This document shows, in pieces, positions 1 through 11,012 of a DNA stretch of 64,000 bases. Each line of letters begins with the position of its first letter. Position 1 is the stretch's first letter. The translations under genes were made by a program, and so were the position numbers. Source of the DNA: Neobacillus niacini (GTDB taxonomy: Bacteria; Bacillota; Bacilli; Bacillales; Cytobacillaceae); NCBI RefSeq assembly GCF_030817595.1, contig NZ_JAUSZN010000001.1:256001-320000 (forward strand), in the 5' to 3' direction. The notes under the pieces are model-generated. The model had not been told where the DNA came from. It searched no databases and was given only the letters and a program-made list of their open reading frames with translations.

Positions 1-1163
1 GGATTCAGAAATTTGATCCAACGGAAGAAAGACATATCATTATACTGGATAAAGAAAATAATGTGGTTATGTCTAATTCAAATGATAAGGAATTAAGTGC
101 GGTTACATCATGGCTGTCAAATTCATCTAAACATTTAGCTAATTCCGATACATTAATAGAAATCCCGGATTCTGGGAAAATGATTATAAACAATTATCAA
201 TCTGAATTAACCGGGTGGAAAATCATTTCTTTAATAAGTTTAAATGAGATTTCGGAAGGGCCAGCACTTATTGGTAAGACCATCTTTCTAATTGGAATAG
301 TAGCGATCATTATTGGTATCATTATCATTTGGATTAGTACTAATTATATTGTCAGACCCTTAAACAAATTAAGTTTGGTGATGGATGAGGTTGAAAAAGA
401 TAACTTCAATGTTCAGCTTCAAATCGACCGTTCGGATGAGCTTGGTAGAGTTGGCGAAAGCTTTAATAGAATGATGAGTAAAATTAACAACTTAATTTCG
501 GACATCTATCAGAAGGATATTAATGAAAAAGACGCACAGCTAAGAGCACTTCGAGCCCAGATAAATCCACATTTTCTTTATAATACTCTAGACACAATCA
601 ATTGGATGGCACAATTTGGGAAATCAGAAGAAGTTAGTAAAATGACCACCTCTTTAAGTAGGCTGTTGAAAAAAAGTATAACGAATAATGGTGAGTTCAT
701 TAGACTTGAAGAAGAGATTAATTATATTGATGATTATATGACGATTCAAAAAATTAGGTTTCAAGACAGAATTCATTATTCTGTTAACATTAATCCAGAG
801 GCAAAAAATTGTTTAGTTCCAAAACTGATTCTGCAGCCAATCGTTGAAAATGCTATGATTCATGGTATTGAAAAGAAAATTGGCAACGGATATTTATTTA
901 TCAATGGGAAAATTAAAAATAACAAATTACACATTGAAGTTTTAGATAATGGAGTTGGTATGGATGAAAATAAAGTCGCCGCTCTTTCCGAGGGTAGATA
1001 TGTAAGTCTTGATGACAACAGAGGAACAGGAAATGGGATATTAAATGTTCAAAACCGGATTCAATTATTATTTGGTGATGATAATGGTTTAAAGATTAAA
1101 AGTAATATTAACGTGGGAACCTCGTTTGAGTTGACTTTACCTATAAGAAGGGAGGGAGTCTAA
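1..1163 (+). CDS. YesM-type sensor histidine kinase (5' end outside window)
   Basis: The frame is open from base 3, so the gene starts upstream and only its C-terminal part (about 386 residues) is visible. In order: the end of an extracellular sensor domain, a membrane helix encoded near 283-345, a HAMP linker (begins NYIVRPLNKL), the His_kinase region with phospho-acceptor box INPHFLYNTLD, an N-box PIVENAMIHG, and ATP-lid motifs DNGVGM and GTGNGI. This is the LytS/YesM class, which pairs with AraC-type response regulators and usually senses sugars or a sugar-binding protein. The stop codon directly abuts the start of the partner regulator, so the two are one operon. The neighbouring carbohydrate genes suggest a glycan-derived signal; the ligand is not known. 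Confidence 0.93.
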   Translation, partial: IQKFDPTEERHIIILDKENNVVMSNSNDKELSAVTSWLSNSSKHLANSDTLIEIPDSGKMIINNYQSELTGWKIISLISLNEISEGPALIGKTIFLIGIVAIIIGIIIIWISTNYIVRPLNKLSLVMDEVEKDNFNVQLQIDRSDELGRVGESFNRMMSKINNLISDIYQKDINEKDAQLRALRAQINPHFLYNTLDTINWMAQFGKSEEVSKMTTSLSRLLKKSITNNGEFIRLEEEINYIDDYMTIQKIRFQDRIHYSVNINPEAKNCLVPKLILQPIVENAMIHGIEKKIGNGYLFINGKIKNNKLHIEVLDNGVGMDENKVAALSEGRYVSLDDNRGTGNGILNVQNRIQLLFGDDNGLKIKSNINVGTSFELTLPIRREGV

Positions 1164-2705
1164 ATGTTGAAAGTACTAATTATTGACGATGAACCATTTA
1201 TTAGTAAAGGATTATCTGAAAAAATCGATTGGCCAGCCCTTGGCTGCGAAATTTGTGGAATGGCTTCGAATGGTTACGAAGGAAAAAAACTAATTAATCA
1301 ACTTAAGCCAGATATCGTAGTGTCTGATATTGTTATGCCGGGACATACAGGCCTAGAATTGGCGGAGTTCGTTCATCAAAATCATAAAGATATCTTAATG
1401 ATTCTCTTGTCAGGATATGATGAGTTTACATTTGCTAAAGAAGCCTTTAAATATGGCGTTTTTGATTATTTACTTAAACCCACAGTCGTCGATGAAGTAA
1501 TGGCAGTGATTAAAAATGCAGTAAATACTATAGAACAAAAAAGAGATAAAGAGAAAAACTATGAATATTTGGAAAATGCTCTTCAGGAGAGTATACCCAT
1601 TATAGAACAATCTTTATTATATGAGATGACGGTTAAGGGGATAGTACCGACACAAAATATAAAACAAAGCATCGATCTTACGCCTGGAAAAGGTGCCGTG
1701 ATAACAGTAGAAATGGATAGTGATATACAAAATGATACTGTTACAAAATCAATCAAGGACTTATTACAAACAAAAAATATGGAAGCAAGATTTGTAACCA
1801 ATGATCAAAAACTTTTGGTAATACCTTCATTCTCACTATTATTGCCAGATAAAGTGGTAGAAACACGATTAAAAGATATTGCTGAACATATATTGAGTTA
1901 TTTTTCTTTTGAGAATCGCATCCATGTTTCAATGGGTATTGGAGGAATGTTTACGTCTATCAATACCTTACACTCCTCTTACTTACAATCAATCAAAGCA
2001 TTATCACGGGGTTATTTTGTTGGGAAAGGGAAGATTCATATATATTCTGAATCTAGCACCGAACATTTTAACAATAATTTTTCAGCTGAATTATCGAACT
2101 TTATTGAAAAGTTTGAAGAATGGGAACTTGAGAAGATACTGCTTCAAATTGAGGGACTATTCAAGGAGCTAAAATACACATTTGATAGACAGTTAGTATT
2201 AAATCTTTGCTTAGAGTTATTAATTAAATTAGGATTGATCGTTGCAAAATGGGATAAAAATTTTTCAATGACCGTTGGGTATGAACAACTTGAACGGTGT
2301 AAAACCTTTGAACAACTACTTGAATTTATGAAGCAAACCTGTGTGAAGGTGAAAAATCATCTTTATGAAACAATGAATAAAAATAACTTAGGTGTAGTTG
2401 AGCAGGCAAAACGAATTATTGAACAACAATATGGTAATCCAGATTTAAATGCACAGTTTATTGCAGAACAACTTGATGTTAGTGTTAGTTACTTAAGCCG
2501 GACCTTTAAAAAGGATACTGGGGAAAATCTTAGTAATTTCTTAACCGAAAAACGGATTCAGGAGGCACAAAAACTTTTAACTACTACTGATTTAAAAGCC
2601 AACGAGGTTTCAATTATGGTAGGATTTCTTGATGCAAGATATTTTGGTCAAGTTTTTAAGAAAATTATGAGAACAACACCTTCTGAATATAAAAAATGTA
2701 AGTAA
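1164..2705 (+). CDS. YesN-type response regulator, AraC family
   Basis: 513 residues. The N-terminal receiver domain has the acidic pair D8/D9, phospho-acceptor D55 (in VVSDIVMPG) and the conserved lysine in YLLKP. A long linker of about 280 residues follows, then two AraC helix-turn-helices at about 415-510 (AEQLDVSVSYLSRTFKKDTG, then MVGFLDARYFGQVFKK). It starts one base after the kinase stop with a GGGAGG ribosome site, so the pair is translationally linked. It is the natural candidate to bind the repeated AATTTCAACCTTT elements upstream of the symporter and of the gene at 14243; that assignment is inference. Confidence 0.94.
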   Translation: MLKVLIIDDEPFISKGLSEKIDWPALGCEICGMASNGYEGKKLINQLKPDIVVSDIVMPGHTGLELAEFVHQNHKDILMILLSGYDEFTFAKEAFKYGVFDYLLKPTVVDEVMAVIKNAVNTIEQKRDKEKNYEYLENALQESIPIIEQSLLYEMTVKGIVPTQNIKQSIDLTPGKGAVITVEMDSDIQNDTVTKSIKDLLQTKNMEARFVTNDQKLLVIPSFSLLLPDKVVETRLKDIAEHILSYFSFENRIHVSMGIGGMFTSINTLHSSYLQSIKALSRGYFVGKGKIHIYSESSTEHFNNNFSAELSNFIEKFEEWELEKILLQIEGLFKELKYTFDRQLVLNLCLELLIKLGLIVAKWDKNFSMTVGYEQLERCKTFEQLLEFMKQTCVKVKNHLYETMNKNNLGVVEQAKRIIEQQYGNPDLNAQFIAEQLDVSVSYLSRTFKKDTGENLSNFLTEKRIQEAQKLLTTTDLKANEVSIMVGFLDARYFGQVFKKIMRTTPSEYKKCK

Positions 2706-2717
2706 TCAATTTTTAAA

Positions 2718-2747
2718 CATCAAAATTTCAACCTTTCTCCCTCATGG
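2718..2747 (+). promoter_or_regulatory. AATTTCAACCTTT element, copy 1
   Basis: This copy lies in the 3' untranslated region of the response-regulator gene, just ahead of its terminator. It matches copy 2 over CATCAA-AATTTCAACCTTT-CTC-CT-ATGG, with one base fewer in the A run. A third copy lies 11 kb away before another carbohydrate operon. It may be an operator for the YesN-type regulator. Confidence 0.45.
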
Positions 2748-2786
2748 CCGTATCACATGAATTTCATGTGCTGCGGTTTTTTTATT
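2747..2786 (+). terminator. terminator of the sensor kinase/regulator operon
   Basis: Hairpin with CACATG/CATGTG paired arms and outer CCG/CGG pairing, followed by a run of seven T. Confidence 0.75.
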
Positions 2787-2790
2787 GTGG

Positions 2791-2880
2791 TAGTCAATAT
2801 TTTCAACAACTACATCAAAAATTTCAACCTTTCTCTCTAATGGTAGTTAGGTAAAATTAAAAACAAGAAAGCACTTTCAA
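2791..2880 (+). promoter_or_regulatory. conserved upstream region of the symporter operon: element copy 2 plus cre-like site
   Basis: 2791-2843 closely matches 14118-14160 upstream of the 836-residue gene (TAGTCAA-ATTTTCAACAA-TAC-TCAAAAATTTCAACCTTT). At 2866-2879 lies AGAAAGCACTTTCA, which matches 12 of 14 positions of the CcpA cre consensus and suggests carbon catabolite repression. The symporter start is 140 bases further on, behind AGGAGAGAG-type ribosome sequence. Together with the terminator this accounts for the 316-base gap. Confidence 0.5.
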
Positions 2881-3021
2881 CTACTTTTGTAAGGGATTGC
2901 AATTGCAGGAGGGAATATACGAAAAGACACATTATCCCTAATTTTTATCCCTCCAATAAATCGTTGGCTGGGAACAGGGAGAAAAGTAGTTAAATCTTTT
3001 TAGGAGAGAGAAGGGGATTAT

Positions 3022-4548
3022 ATGACAAACAGTAAGAAAAAGATTACCATACCTAGAGCCATTGGTTATGGATTAACGGACATCATGGGTGGAGGTGCTT
3101 TCACCGTTATTGCCGCTTGGTTAATGTATTACTATACAACATTTGTTGGTTTGACTCCTGTTGAAGGGGCCTCCATTATTGCTATTGCTCGTATAGTAGA
3201 TGCGGTAGTGAGCTTATCTATCGGCAGTATCACAGATAACTTCTATAAATTTAAATTGGGAAGAAAGTTTGGCAGACGCCGTTTCTTTCTATTAATTGGT
3301 TCGCCGCTCATGGCCACATATGTGTTGCTGTGGTTTACAGGAATGAATTATTGGTACTACCTTTTAAGCTATCTGTTATTTGAAATCGTTATGGCTTTAG
3401 TATTAATTCCTTGGGAAACGCTGCCATCCGAAATGACAAAGGATTTTAATGAAAGAACAAAATTATCCACAGCAAGAATGTTTATGTCTGGTACAGGTGT
3501 ATTTTTAGCCACGTTTGTTCCTGCACGGTTAATCGCTTACTTTGGTGAAGATAATGCGTATGCTTATTTTATCAATGCTGTATTTTTTGCCATACTGTTT
3601 GCGATTTGTATCTTTATCTCTTATAAAGTAACGTGGGAAAACAAGCTTACACCTGAAGAAGAAAGAGAATTAATCGTCCAATCGGGCAAATCTAAAAGTT
3701 TTGGTGAAACACTAAGTGCGATTGGATCCGTTTTAAAGGAATATTGGACTACCTTGAAAATAAAAAGCTTTCGTAAACATTTAGCGATCTATTTATTATC
3801 CTTCACTGCTAAAGACGTATTTAATGCTGTTTTTGTTTATTTCTGTGTGTTTGCTCTAAGTATATCATCTTCACTTGCTGCAGACTTACTATCACTCAGT
3901 ATAATTGGGGTGCCTATTATGCTGGTAGCTGGTTTCTTAATGATAAAAGTTGGTCCTGGTAATTTGTATAAAATCTCCTATTCCGTAATGCTTATCTGTT
4001 TGGGAGCGTTTTATGTAGTCTATTTAACTAAGCCTGATTCGATGGTCGTCATGCTGTTTGTGATTGCTGCTTTTTATCAAGTTGGCAGAGCAATTTTAGA
4101 CTTTACACCGTGGAATGTATTCCCTTTCATTCCGGATATTGACGAGATTGTAACGAGACAAAGGCGAGAAGGATTGTTTGCAGCAGTTATGACATTCGCC
4201 AGAAAAACGTCTGTTGCATTGGCTACTATGGTTGTGGGACTTGTACTACAATGGGGCGGTTTTGTTGCAGGAGAAAAAACACAAACAGCAGAGGCAGTTC
4301 ATACCATCGTCTATACTATGGTCATTGGCGCTTCAGTTCTTCTTGTTGCAGCATTACTAGTGGTTTTCACTTTTAAATTAAATAAACAAACTCATAAAAT
4401 ATTAGTCGATGAGATTGATAGATTAAAAAATAATGGTTCAAAACTTAAAGTGGATCCACAAACAAAAGAAGTTGTTGAAAATCTTACTGGGTTTAAGTAT
4501 GAGGACATCTGGAAGGATAATGATGAAAGTAAAATAAAATCTGCTTGA
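3022..4548 (+). CDS. GPH-family cation/glycoside symporter
   Basis: 508 residues with about 12 hydrophobic segments. The N-terminus (IPRAIGYGLTDIMGGGAF) and the loop after the second helix pair (DNFYKFKLGRKFGRRRFF) are typical of the glycoside-pentoside-hexuronide group (MelB/YihO-like) of the major facilitator superfamily. These import oligosaccharides or glycosides with sodium or protons. The charged C-terminal tail (about 50 residues) is cytoplasmic. It lies 37 bases before the GH31 gene, so the transporter probably delivers that enzyme's substrate. Upstream are a cre-like site and a conserved element. Substrate unknown; a glucoside, xyloside or uronide are all possible. Confidence 0.9.
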   Translation: MTNSKKKITIPRAIGYGLTDIMGGGAFTVIAAWLMYYYTTFVGLTPVEGASIIAIARIVDAVVSLSIGSITDNFYKFKLGRKFGRRRFFLLIGSPLMATYVLLWFTGMNYWYYLLSYLLFEIVMALVLIPWETLPSEMTKDFNERTKLSTARMFMSGTGVFLATFVPARLIAYFGEDNAYAYFINAVFFAILFAICIFISYKVTWENKLTPEEERELIVQSGKSKSFGETLSAIGSVLKEYWTTLKIKSFRKHLAIYLLSFTAKDVFNAVFVYFCVFALSISSSLAADLLSLSIIGVPIMLVAGFLMIKVGPGNLYKISYSVMLICLGAFYVVYLTKPDSMVVMLFVIAAFYQVGRAILDFTPWNVFPFIPDIDEIVTRQRREGLFAAVMTFARKTSVALATMVVGLVLQWGGFVAGEKTQTAEAVHTIVYTMVIGASVLLVAALLVVFTFKLNKQTHKILVDEIDRLKNNGSKLKVDPQTKEVVENLTGFKYEDIWKDNDESKIKSA

Positions 4549-4585
4549 GTAAGTCACTCTCTAGAAAGCGTAAGGTGAAAAAATT

Positions 4586-6994
4586 ATGTCAATCCGTGAA
4601 AAATACATGTTCAAGTTTATCAATGAAGACAATAATTGTTTATCTTTTAAATTAGATCATAGTAATTTTATTGCTAGAGTATTTGTTTTAGAAAATGATA
4701 TTGTTCGTGTTTTGATGACAGATGGTGAAGAGCTATCGCTGCCACAAACTTGGTTAGTTGCACCGGGAATGGATGATGTTCCTATGGAAGGCAGACAACG
4801 TTTGGATATTAGTCCATTTAGTTTGCCAACCTATGTTTCGTACGAAAGAGATGAAGTATTTTATATTGAAACATCTGCATTAAAAGTTGAAATTAAACTA
4901 AATGGATTCAATATACATTGGTACCATAAGGATTCGGAACAATCAGATTATATTCATTTTATGAATGACCGAAAAACACAAGCCTATAATTTTGATGGTT
5001 CATTAGGTGAAGGAATATTTCATTATATCGAGAGAACGAGAGAAGAAAGTTATTACGGTTTAGGGGAAAAGGCGGGCGAAACCGACCGCTACGGTAAGCG
5101 CTATCGTATGTTGAACGTTGATCCAATGGGTTACGATGCCCAATATACTGACCCATTGTACAAACATATCCCGTTTTATATCACCCGAAATGATAAAACA
5201 AATATTTCATTTGGAATATTTTACGATAATATGTCAAAAGCAGTATTTGATATGGGAAATGAAATGGATAATTATCATGGCTGGTATCGCTATTTCCAAT
5301 CAGATGCCGGTGATTTAGATTACTATATCATTGCTGGTCCGGAAGTAAAGGATGTTGTAAAAAGATACACTTGGTTAACCGGGAAACCGATTTTTCAGCC
5401 AAAATGGAGCTTGGGCTATTCGGGATCTACGATGACATATACAGATTTACCGAAATCCCAAGAAAGATTAAATGAATTCCTGCAATTATGTGAAGAACAT
5501 GATATTATTTGTGATTCGTTCCAATTATCATCAGGCTATACGTCTATTGGGGATAAACGTTATGTATTTAACTGGAATAGAGATAAGTTTCCAGACCCTA
5601 AAGGGTTCACAGATGGATATCATGAAAAGAATGTGCATCTTTGTGCGAACATCAAGCCTTGCTTGTTAAAAGACCACCCATTATTCGAAGAATTACAAGA
5701 TAAAGGGATGTTTATTAAATCGGAAGATGGCAAAACGCCTGAAATGGCACAATTTTGGGATGAAGTAGGAGCCTATTTGGATTTTACAAATAAAGAAACT
5801 TATGCATGGTGGAAAAAGAAGGTAACTGAAGCATTACTGGAATATGGTATTGATTCTACATGGAATGATAACAATGAGTTTGAAATTTGGACGAAAAATG
5901 TAAAAAGCAATGGGTTTGGACAAGAGGTAAATTTTGAACTTGTACGTGCCTTACAGCCATTATTAATGATGAAAGCTTCCTATGAGGCACAAAAGGAATT
6001 TTCACCAGAAGTAAGACCATATTTAATTTCACGATCCGGTAGCCCAGGGATGCAGCGATATGTTCAAACATGGACAGGTGATAATTATACGAGCTGGAAA
6101 ACCGTAAAATACAATATTAAAATGGCCGTTGGTTTAAGCTTATCGGGTGTATATAATATCGGTCATGATATTGGCGGATTTTCCGGCCCTGCTCCGTCAC
6201 CGGAATTATTTGTCCGTTGGGTGCAAAATGGAATTTTCTATCCTAGATTTACGATTCATTCATGGAATGACGACCAAACGGTCAATGTTCCTTGGATGTA
6301 TGAAGAAACAGCTGGCCATATAAGGGATTTAATTAAGTTTAGACACAGATTAACTCCATATTTGTATACTTTGTTATACAATGCTCACGATCAGTATGAG
6401 CCTATCATTAAACCAACATTCTACGAGTTTGGTCAAGATAAAAAGACATTTGAAGAATGTGATGATTTTATGTTAGGTGATTCCATTCTAGTGACATCTG
6501 TGGTAGAAGAAGGAGCAACTGAGCGGACAGTTTATTTACCAAAGTTTGATGGCGGGTGGTACGATTATCATACATCAACTTGGTATGAAAGTGGACAAAC
6601 TGTAACGGTACCTGCACCATTAACATATGCGCCTTTCCTTGTAAAAGAAGGCAGTATCATTCCAGTGAATGATGCAGACTGTTCATTTCTAACAAAAACA
6701 AACGATGAACGGGGATTTGAGTTGTTCCCTCATCAACAAACAGGTACATCAGATTATGTATTGTACGAGGATGACGGAATCTCTTCAAATTTTCAAGAAA
6801 ATCATACTAATCTTCATGTCCACATGAAAACAACTAGTGATCGATTGGAAGTTTCTTTAGAAAAAGAAGGGGTCTTCGAGTTGTCATATAAACAAATTAC
6901 ATTCCATTTGCCAAAAGGTGAAACACGGGAGCTAGTGGTGAACGGACAGCCTTTACAACAAACAGATAATGGAAGTTTTGTTTACTATCTATAA
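4586..6994 (+). CDS. GH31 family glycoside hydrolase (alpha-glucosidase/alpha-xylosidase type)
   Basis: 802 residues with no signal peptide, so cytoplasmic. An N-terminal galactose-mutarotase-like beta domain (to about 240) precedes a TIM barrel. The nucleophile is D428 in WNDNNEF, the predicted acid/base is D499 in TWTGDN, and the conserved GHDIGGF follows at 526-532. C-terminal beta domains run from about 610 to the end. GH31 enzymes hydrolyse alpha-linked glucosides, xylosides, galactosides or sulfoquinovosides. The WNDNNEF motif differs slightly from the usual W-DMNE, so the exact specificity cannot be read here. It sits in one operon with the symporter, behind an AAGGTGA ribosome site. 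Confidence 0.93.
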   Translation: MSIREKYMFKFINEDNNCLSFKLDHSNFIARVFVLENDIVRVLMTDGEELSLPQTWLVAPGMDDVPMEGRQRLDISPFSLPTYVSYERDEVFYIETSALKVEIKLNGFNIHWYHKDSEQSDYIHFMNDRKTQAYNFDGSLGEGIFHYIERTREESYYGLGEKAGETDRYGKRYRMLNVDPMGYDAQYTDPLYKHIPFYITRNDKTNISFGIFYDNMSKAVFDMGNEMDNYHGWYRYFQSDAGDLDYYIIAGPEVKDVVKRYTWLTGKPIFQPKWSLGYSGSTMTYTDLPKSQERLNEFLQLCEEHDIICDSFQLSSGYTSIGDKRYVFNWNRDKFPDPKGFTDGYHEKNVHLCANIKPCLLKDHPLFEELQDKGMFIKSEDGKTPEMAQFWDEVGAYLDFTNKETYAWWKKKVTEALLEYGIDSTWNDNNEFEIWTKNVKSNGFGQEVNFELVRALQPLLMMKASYEAQKEFSPEVRPYLISRSGSPGMQRYVQTWTGDNYTSWKTVKYNIKMAVGLSLSGVYNIGHDIGGFSGPAPSPELFVRWVQNGIFYPRFTIHSWNDDQTVNVPWMYEETAGHIRDLIKFRHRLTPYLYTLLYNAHDQYEPIIKPTFYEFGQDKKTFEECDDFMLGDSILVTSVVEEGATERTVYLPKFDGGWYDYHTSTWYESGQTVTVPAPLTYAPFLVKEGSIIPVNDADCSFLTKTNDERGFELFPHQQTGTSDYVLYEDDGISSNFQENHTNLHVHMKTTSDRLEVSLEKEGVFELSYKQITFHLPKGETRELVVNGQPLQQTDNGSFVYYL

Positions 6995-7029
6995 AATTTA
7001 AAGGATTTTCTCCCTCATTATTAAATAGA

Positions 7030-7075
7030 CCCTATAGTATAGATATACATAAACAGTCTAACTATAGGGTATTTT
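7030..7075 (+). terminator. terminator, twin of the one at 17888
   Basis: CCCTATAGT and ACTATAGGG arms around a variable loop, then a T-rich run. Arms and flanking bases match those of the hairpin at 17888-17933. Confidence 0.75.
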
Positions 7076-7151
7076 TCTTGTATAATGTATAGTGGGATTT
7101 TAAGAATTTCATATCCCGAATGTACCATTATAGAAAGGGAAGTATCATCCT

Positions 7152-8510
7152 ATGAAACAATCATTGAAAACGATTTCTATTTTTTTTATAACATCGATTT
7201 TTGTAGTTATACTTTCAGCCTGTGATAACAACCCAAGTCAAAAAGAAACAATCGGAACAGACAATGAAAAGAAGGTTACCTTGGATTTCCTATGGTTTAG
7301 TGACGGTGTAGAGGGAAAGGTAATGAAAGAGATTATCAAGGATTATCAGGCAAAAAATCAAAATGTTGAAATTAAATTAATAGAAGTAGCTTATCAAGAT
7401 TTAGATACCAAATTAAAAAGAATGATTGCAGGCGGGGAACCTCCAGCATTAGCACGAATAACAGATACTGGGAATTTCGCTGACTTTGCATTAGATCTTA
7501 CACCATATGTTGGGGGAGAGGAAGAATTTACTTCTCAATTTCTCCCAGCAATTAAACCTTATTATGTAAAAGAGAATAGAATTATTGCAGCACCGATGGA
7601 TGTTACGGCAACCAGCATCATCTATAACAAATCATTGTTTAGTAAAGCAGGAGTGCAAGTTCCGCAAACCCCTGACGAAGTTTGGACCTGGGATGAATTT
7701 GCCGAAGCTCTTAAAACAGTGAAAGTAAAAGGCGGGGCAAAACAAGGGCTGTTAGTTGATTTTACCCCTCGCAGATATTCCACTTTAGTTTATCAATTTG
7801 GCGGAAGCCTCATGACAGAAGATGGTTCTGCACCAGCAATCAATAATGAAAAAGGCGTAGCAGCATTAGATTATTTTATCAAACTTCATAAAGATGCGAT
7901 CATTCCTGAATCGGTTTGGTTAGGTGTGGACGATCCAATTAAACTTTTCCGCTCAGGACAGGCTGCTGCTCACTTATCTGGAAACTGGATTCTAAGCAAC
8001 TATAGCGATATTGAGAATTTTGAGTGGGGGGTAACCTATCTTCCTAAAAAAGAGATTCGTTCTTCTGTGCCTGGTGGAAAATATATCATGGGCTTCAAAA
8101 ATACTGAGGTAGAAGAAGAAACAGCTGATTTTATTAAATATTTATCAACAAAGGAAGTTAATGCAAAATTCAATCAAGAGTCTCTGTTGTTAAGTTCACG
8201 ATTAGATAACAATGAATTAAACTACGAGTTTGGCAAAGAGATGTTTAAAACATTTTCAAATGAATTAGAAAATACGCCAATAATTGCAGCGGAAGATTGG
8301 CGCAATCAAGAGGTCATTTCCCAGATTTCCACTGATATGAGAGACTTAATCATCAGTGCTCTAAATGGGGAAGTAACCTCACAAGAGGCAATGGATGCAG
8401 TGGCAGAAAAAATTAGAGAAGCGATTGAGGGAAGTCACACTAATCAGAGTGAAAATAGATATGACGTGCCTGATAACCTTCAATCATCAAACCATTCAGC
8501 AAGTTATTGA
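7152..8510 (+). CDS. extracellular sugar-binding lipoprotein of an ABC transporter
   Basis: 452 residues. It has a lipoprotein signal peptide with lipobox LSAC (Cys about residue 24), then a bacterial extracellular solute-binding protein family 1 fold: early strand VTLDFLWFSDG, ligand-facing segments such as MDVTATSIIYNKSLF and GNWILSNYSDIENFEWGV. Members capture sugars or oligosaccharides and hand them to a two-permease ABC complex, or serve as the sensory partner of a YesMN-type system. No permease or ATPase gene lies nearby, so this copy is an orphan. A cre-like sequence overlaps codons 5-9 (7165-7178). Substrate unknown. Confidence 0.88.
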   Translation: MKQSLKTISIFFITSIFVVILSACDNNPSQKETIGTDNEKKVTLDFLWFSDGVEGKVMKEIIKDYQAKNQNVEIKLIEVAYQDLDTKLKRMIAGGEPPALARITDTGNFADFALDLTPYVGGEEEFTSQFLPAIKPYYVKENRIIAAPMDVTATSIIYNKSLFSKAGVQVPQTPDEVWTWDEFAEALKTVKVKGGAKQGLLVDFTPRRYSTLVYQFGGSLMTEDGSAPAINNEKGVAALDYFIKLHKDAIIPESVWLGVDDPIKLFRSGQAAAHLSGNWILSNYSDIENFEWGVTYLPKKEIRSSVPGGKYIMGFKNTEVEEETADFIKYLSTKEVNAKFNQESLLLSSRLDNNELNYEFGKEMFKTFSNELENTPIIAAEDWRNQEVISQISTDMRDLIISALNGEVTSQEAMDAVAEKIREAIEGSHTNQSENRYDVPDNLQSSNHSASY

Positions 8511-8595
8511 AAAATCTTGAGTCAAAGATCTATGGACTATATTGATGTGTTTATGACCTTTAAATAATAAGAACAGAGAGGAAAGGATTAATGTT

Positions 8596-9141
8596 ATGAA
8601 CCAGAAAATCATCCCTGCCTCTTCTAATATGAAGGAATTCGAATCCTTTTTGAGAAGTCCTTACGAGATTGGTGTATTTTTAGATATGCATATTGCTCAG
8701 TTAAAACATATTAATAGTATGGCTAAGGAAAAAGGGAAGAAAATGATTTACCATGTGGACTTAATCCACGGCATAAAAAATGATGATTATGCCACAGAGT
8801 ATATTTGTCAAGAATTCAAGCCGTATGGCTTAATCTCAACTAAATCTAGTGTGATTCAAAAGGCAAAGCAAAAAGGTGTAATTGCGGTACAAAGAATCTT
8901 CCTAATCGATAGTCATGCTCTTGAAAAAAGCTATAAATTAATAACAAAAACCCAGCCCGATTACATTGAAGTCCTGCCTGGGGCAATGCCGAAAATTATT
9001 GCGGAAGTTAAGGAGAGTGTTGGAATACCCATTTTGGCTGGGGGGTTAATTCGAAACTCTGAAGATGTGGATGCTGCACTAATGGCCGGCGCTACAGCTA
9101 TCACGACTTCAAAACGAGAATTATGGGAGGGTTTTTTTTAA
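8596..9141 (+). CDS. glpP: glycerol-3-phosphate-responsive antiterminator GlpP
   Basis: 181 residues, full length for the family. It is a phosphate-binding TIM-barrel-like RNA-binding protein; motifs include VDLIHGI, GLISTKSSVI, VLPGAMPK and LAGGLIRN. With glycerol-3-phosphate bound, GlpP binds glp leader mRNAs and lets RNA polymerase read through the leader terminators. It lies immediately upstream of glpK, with glpD beyond. Leader elements of the expected type are visible before glpK and glpD, and also before the TRAP transporter at 19.9 kb, which extends its likely targets. Confidence 0.95.
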   Translation: MNQKIIPASSNMKEFESFLRSPYEIGVFLDMHIAQLKHINSMAKEKGKKMIYHVDLIHGIKNDDYATEYICQEFKPYGLISTKSSVIQKAKQKGVIAVQRIFLIDSHALEKSYKLITKTQPDYIEVLPGAMPKIIAEVKESVGIPILAGGLIRNSEDVDAALMAGATAITTSKRELWEGFF

Positions 9142-9174
9142 CATATTAATAACATACTCATGTTAAAAAAGTTG

Positions 9175-9296
9175 TTGACATGGGTTTTAGTAGAATTGTA
9201 TACTTTCCTCAACAAGTTAACAGTATGTGACGGAGAGTAGGAGATTCACGCAGAGACCCATTTGTGGTTAATTCTGTTTTGTGAATCTCCTTTTTT
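9175..9296 (+). promoter_or_regulatory. glpK promoter and GlpP-type leader with conditional terminator
   Basis: A promoter TTGACA (9175-9180) and TATACT (9199-9204) with an 18-base spacer is followed by AAGTTAA (9214) and TATGTGACGGAGA. A terminator stem then pairs GGAGATTCAC (9240-9249) with GTGAATCTCC (9281-9290) ahead of six T. This is the arrangement of GlpP-controlled leaders in Bacillus. Confidence 0.85.
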
Positions 9297-9310
9297 ATCT
9301 TCATATATAA

Positions 9311-10843
<1,533 letters not shown>

Positions 10844-10869
10844 TTATTTTCAATTTCCTTACTTAATGT

Positions 10870-10960
10870 TATACTAAAAGCAAGTTAATACATGGCAGGA
10901 GAAGTCGGAGAGACCACAAAAACATTATCAATATTGATAATGTCTTTGTGGTCTCTTTTT
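10870..10960 (+). promoter_or_regulatory. glpD promoter and GlpP-type leader with conditional terminator
   Basis: TATACT (10870-10875) is followed by AAGTTAA (10882) and GGCAGGAGAAGTCGGAGA. A strong stem follows, AGAGACCACAAA (10909-10920) pairing with TTTGTGGTCTCT (10945-10956), then a T run. The AAGTTAA at the transcript start and the purine-rich GGAGA before the stem are shared with the glpK leader. Confidence 0.8.
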
Positions 10961-11012
10961 ATTTCATCTAAAAAAAATAAATCTATTATACAAGCAGGAG
11001 GAGTAGTACATT

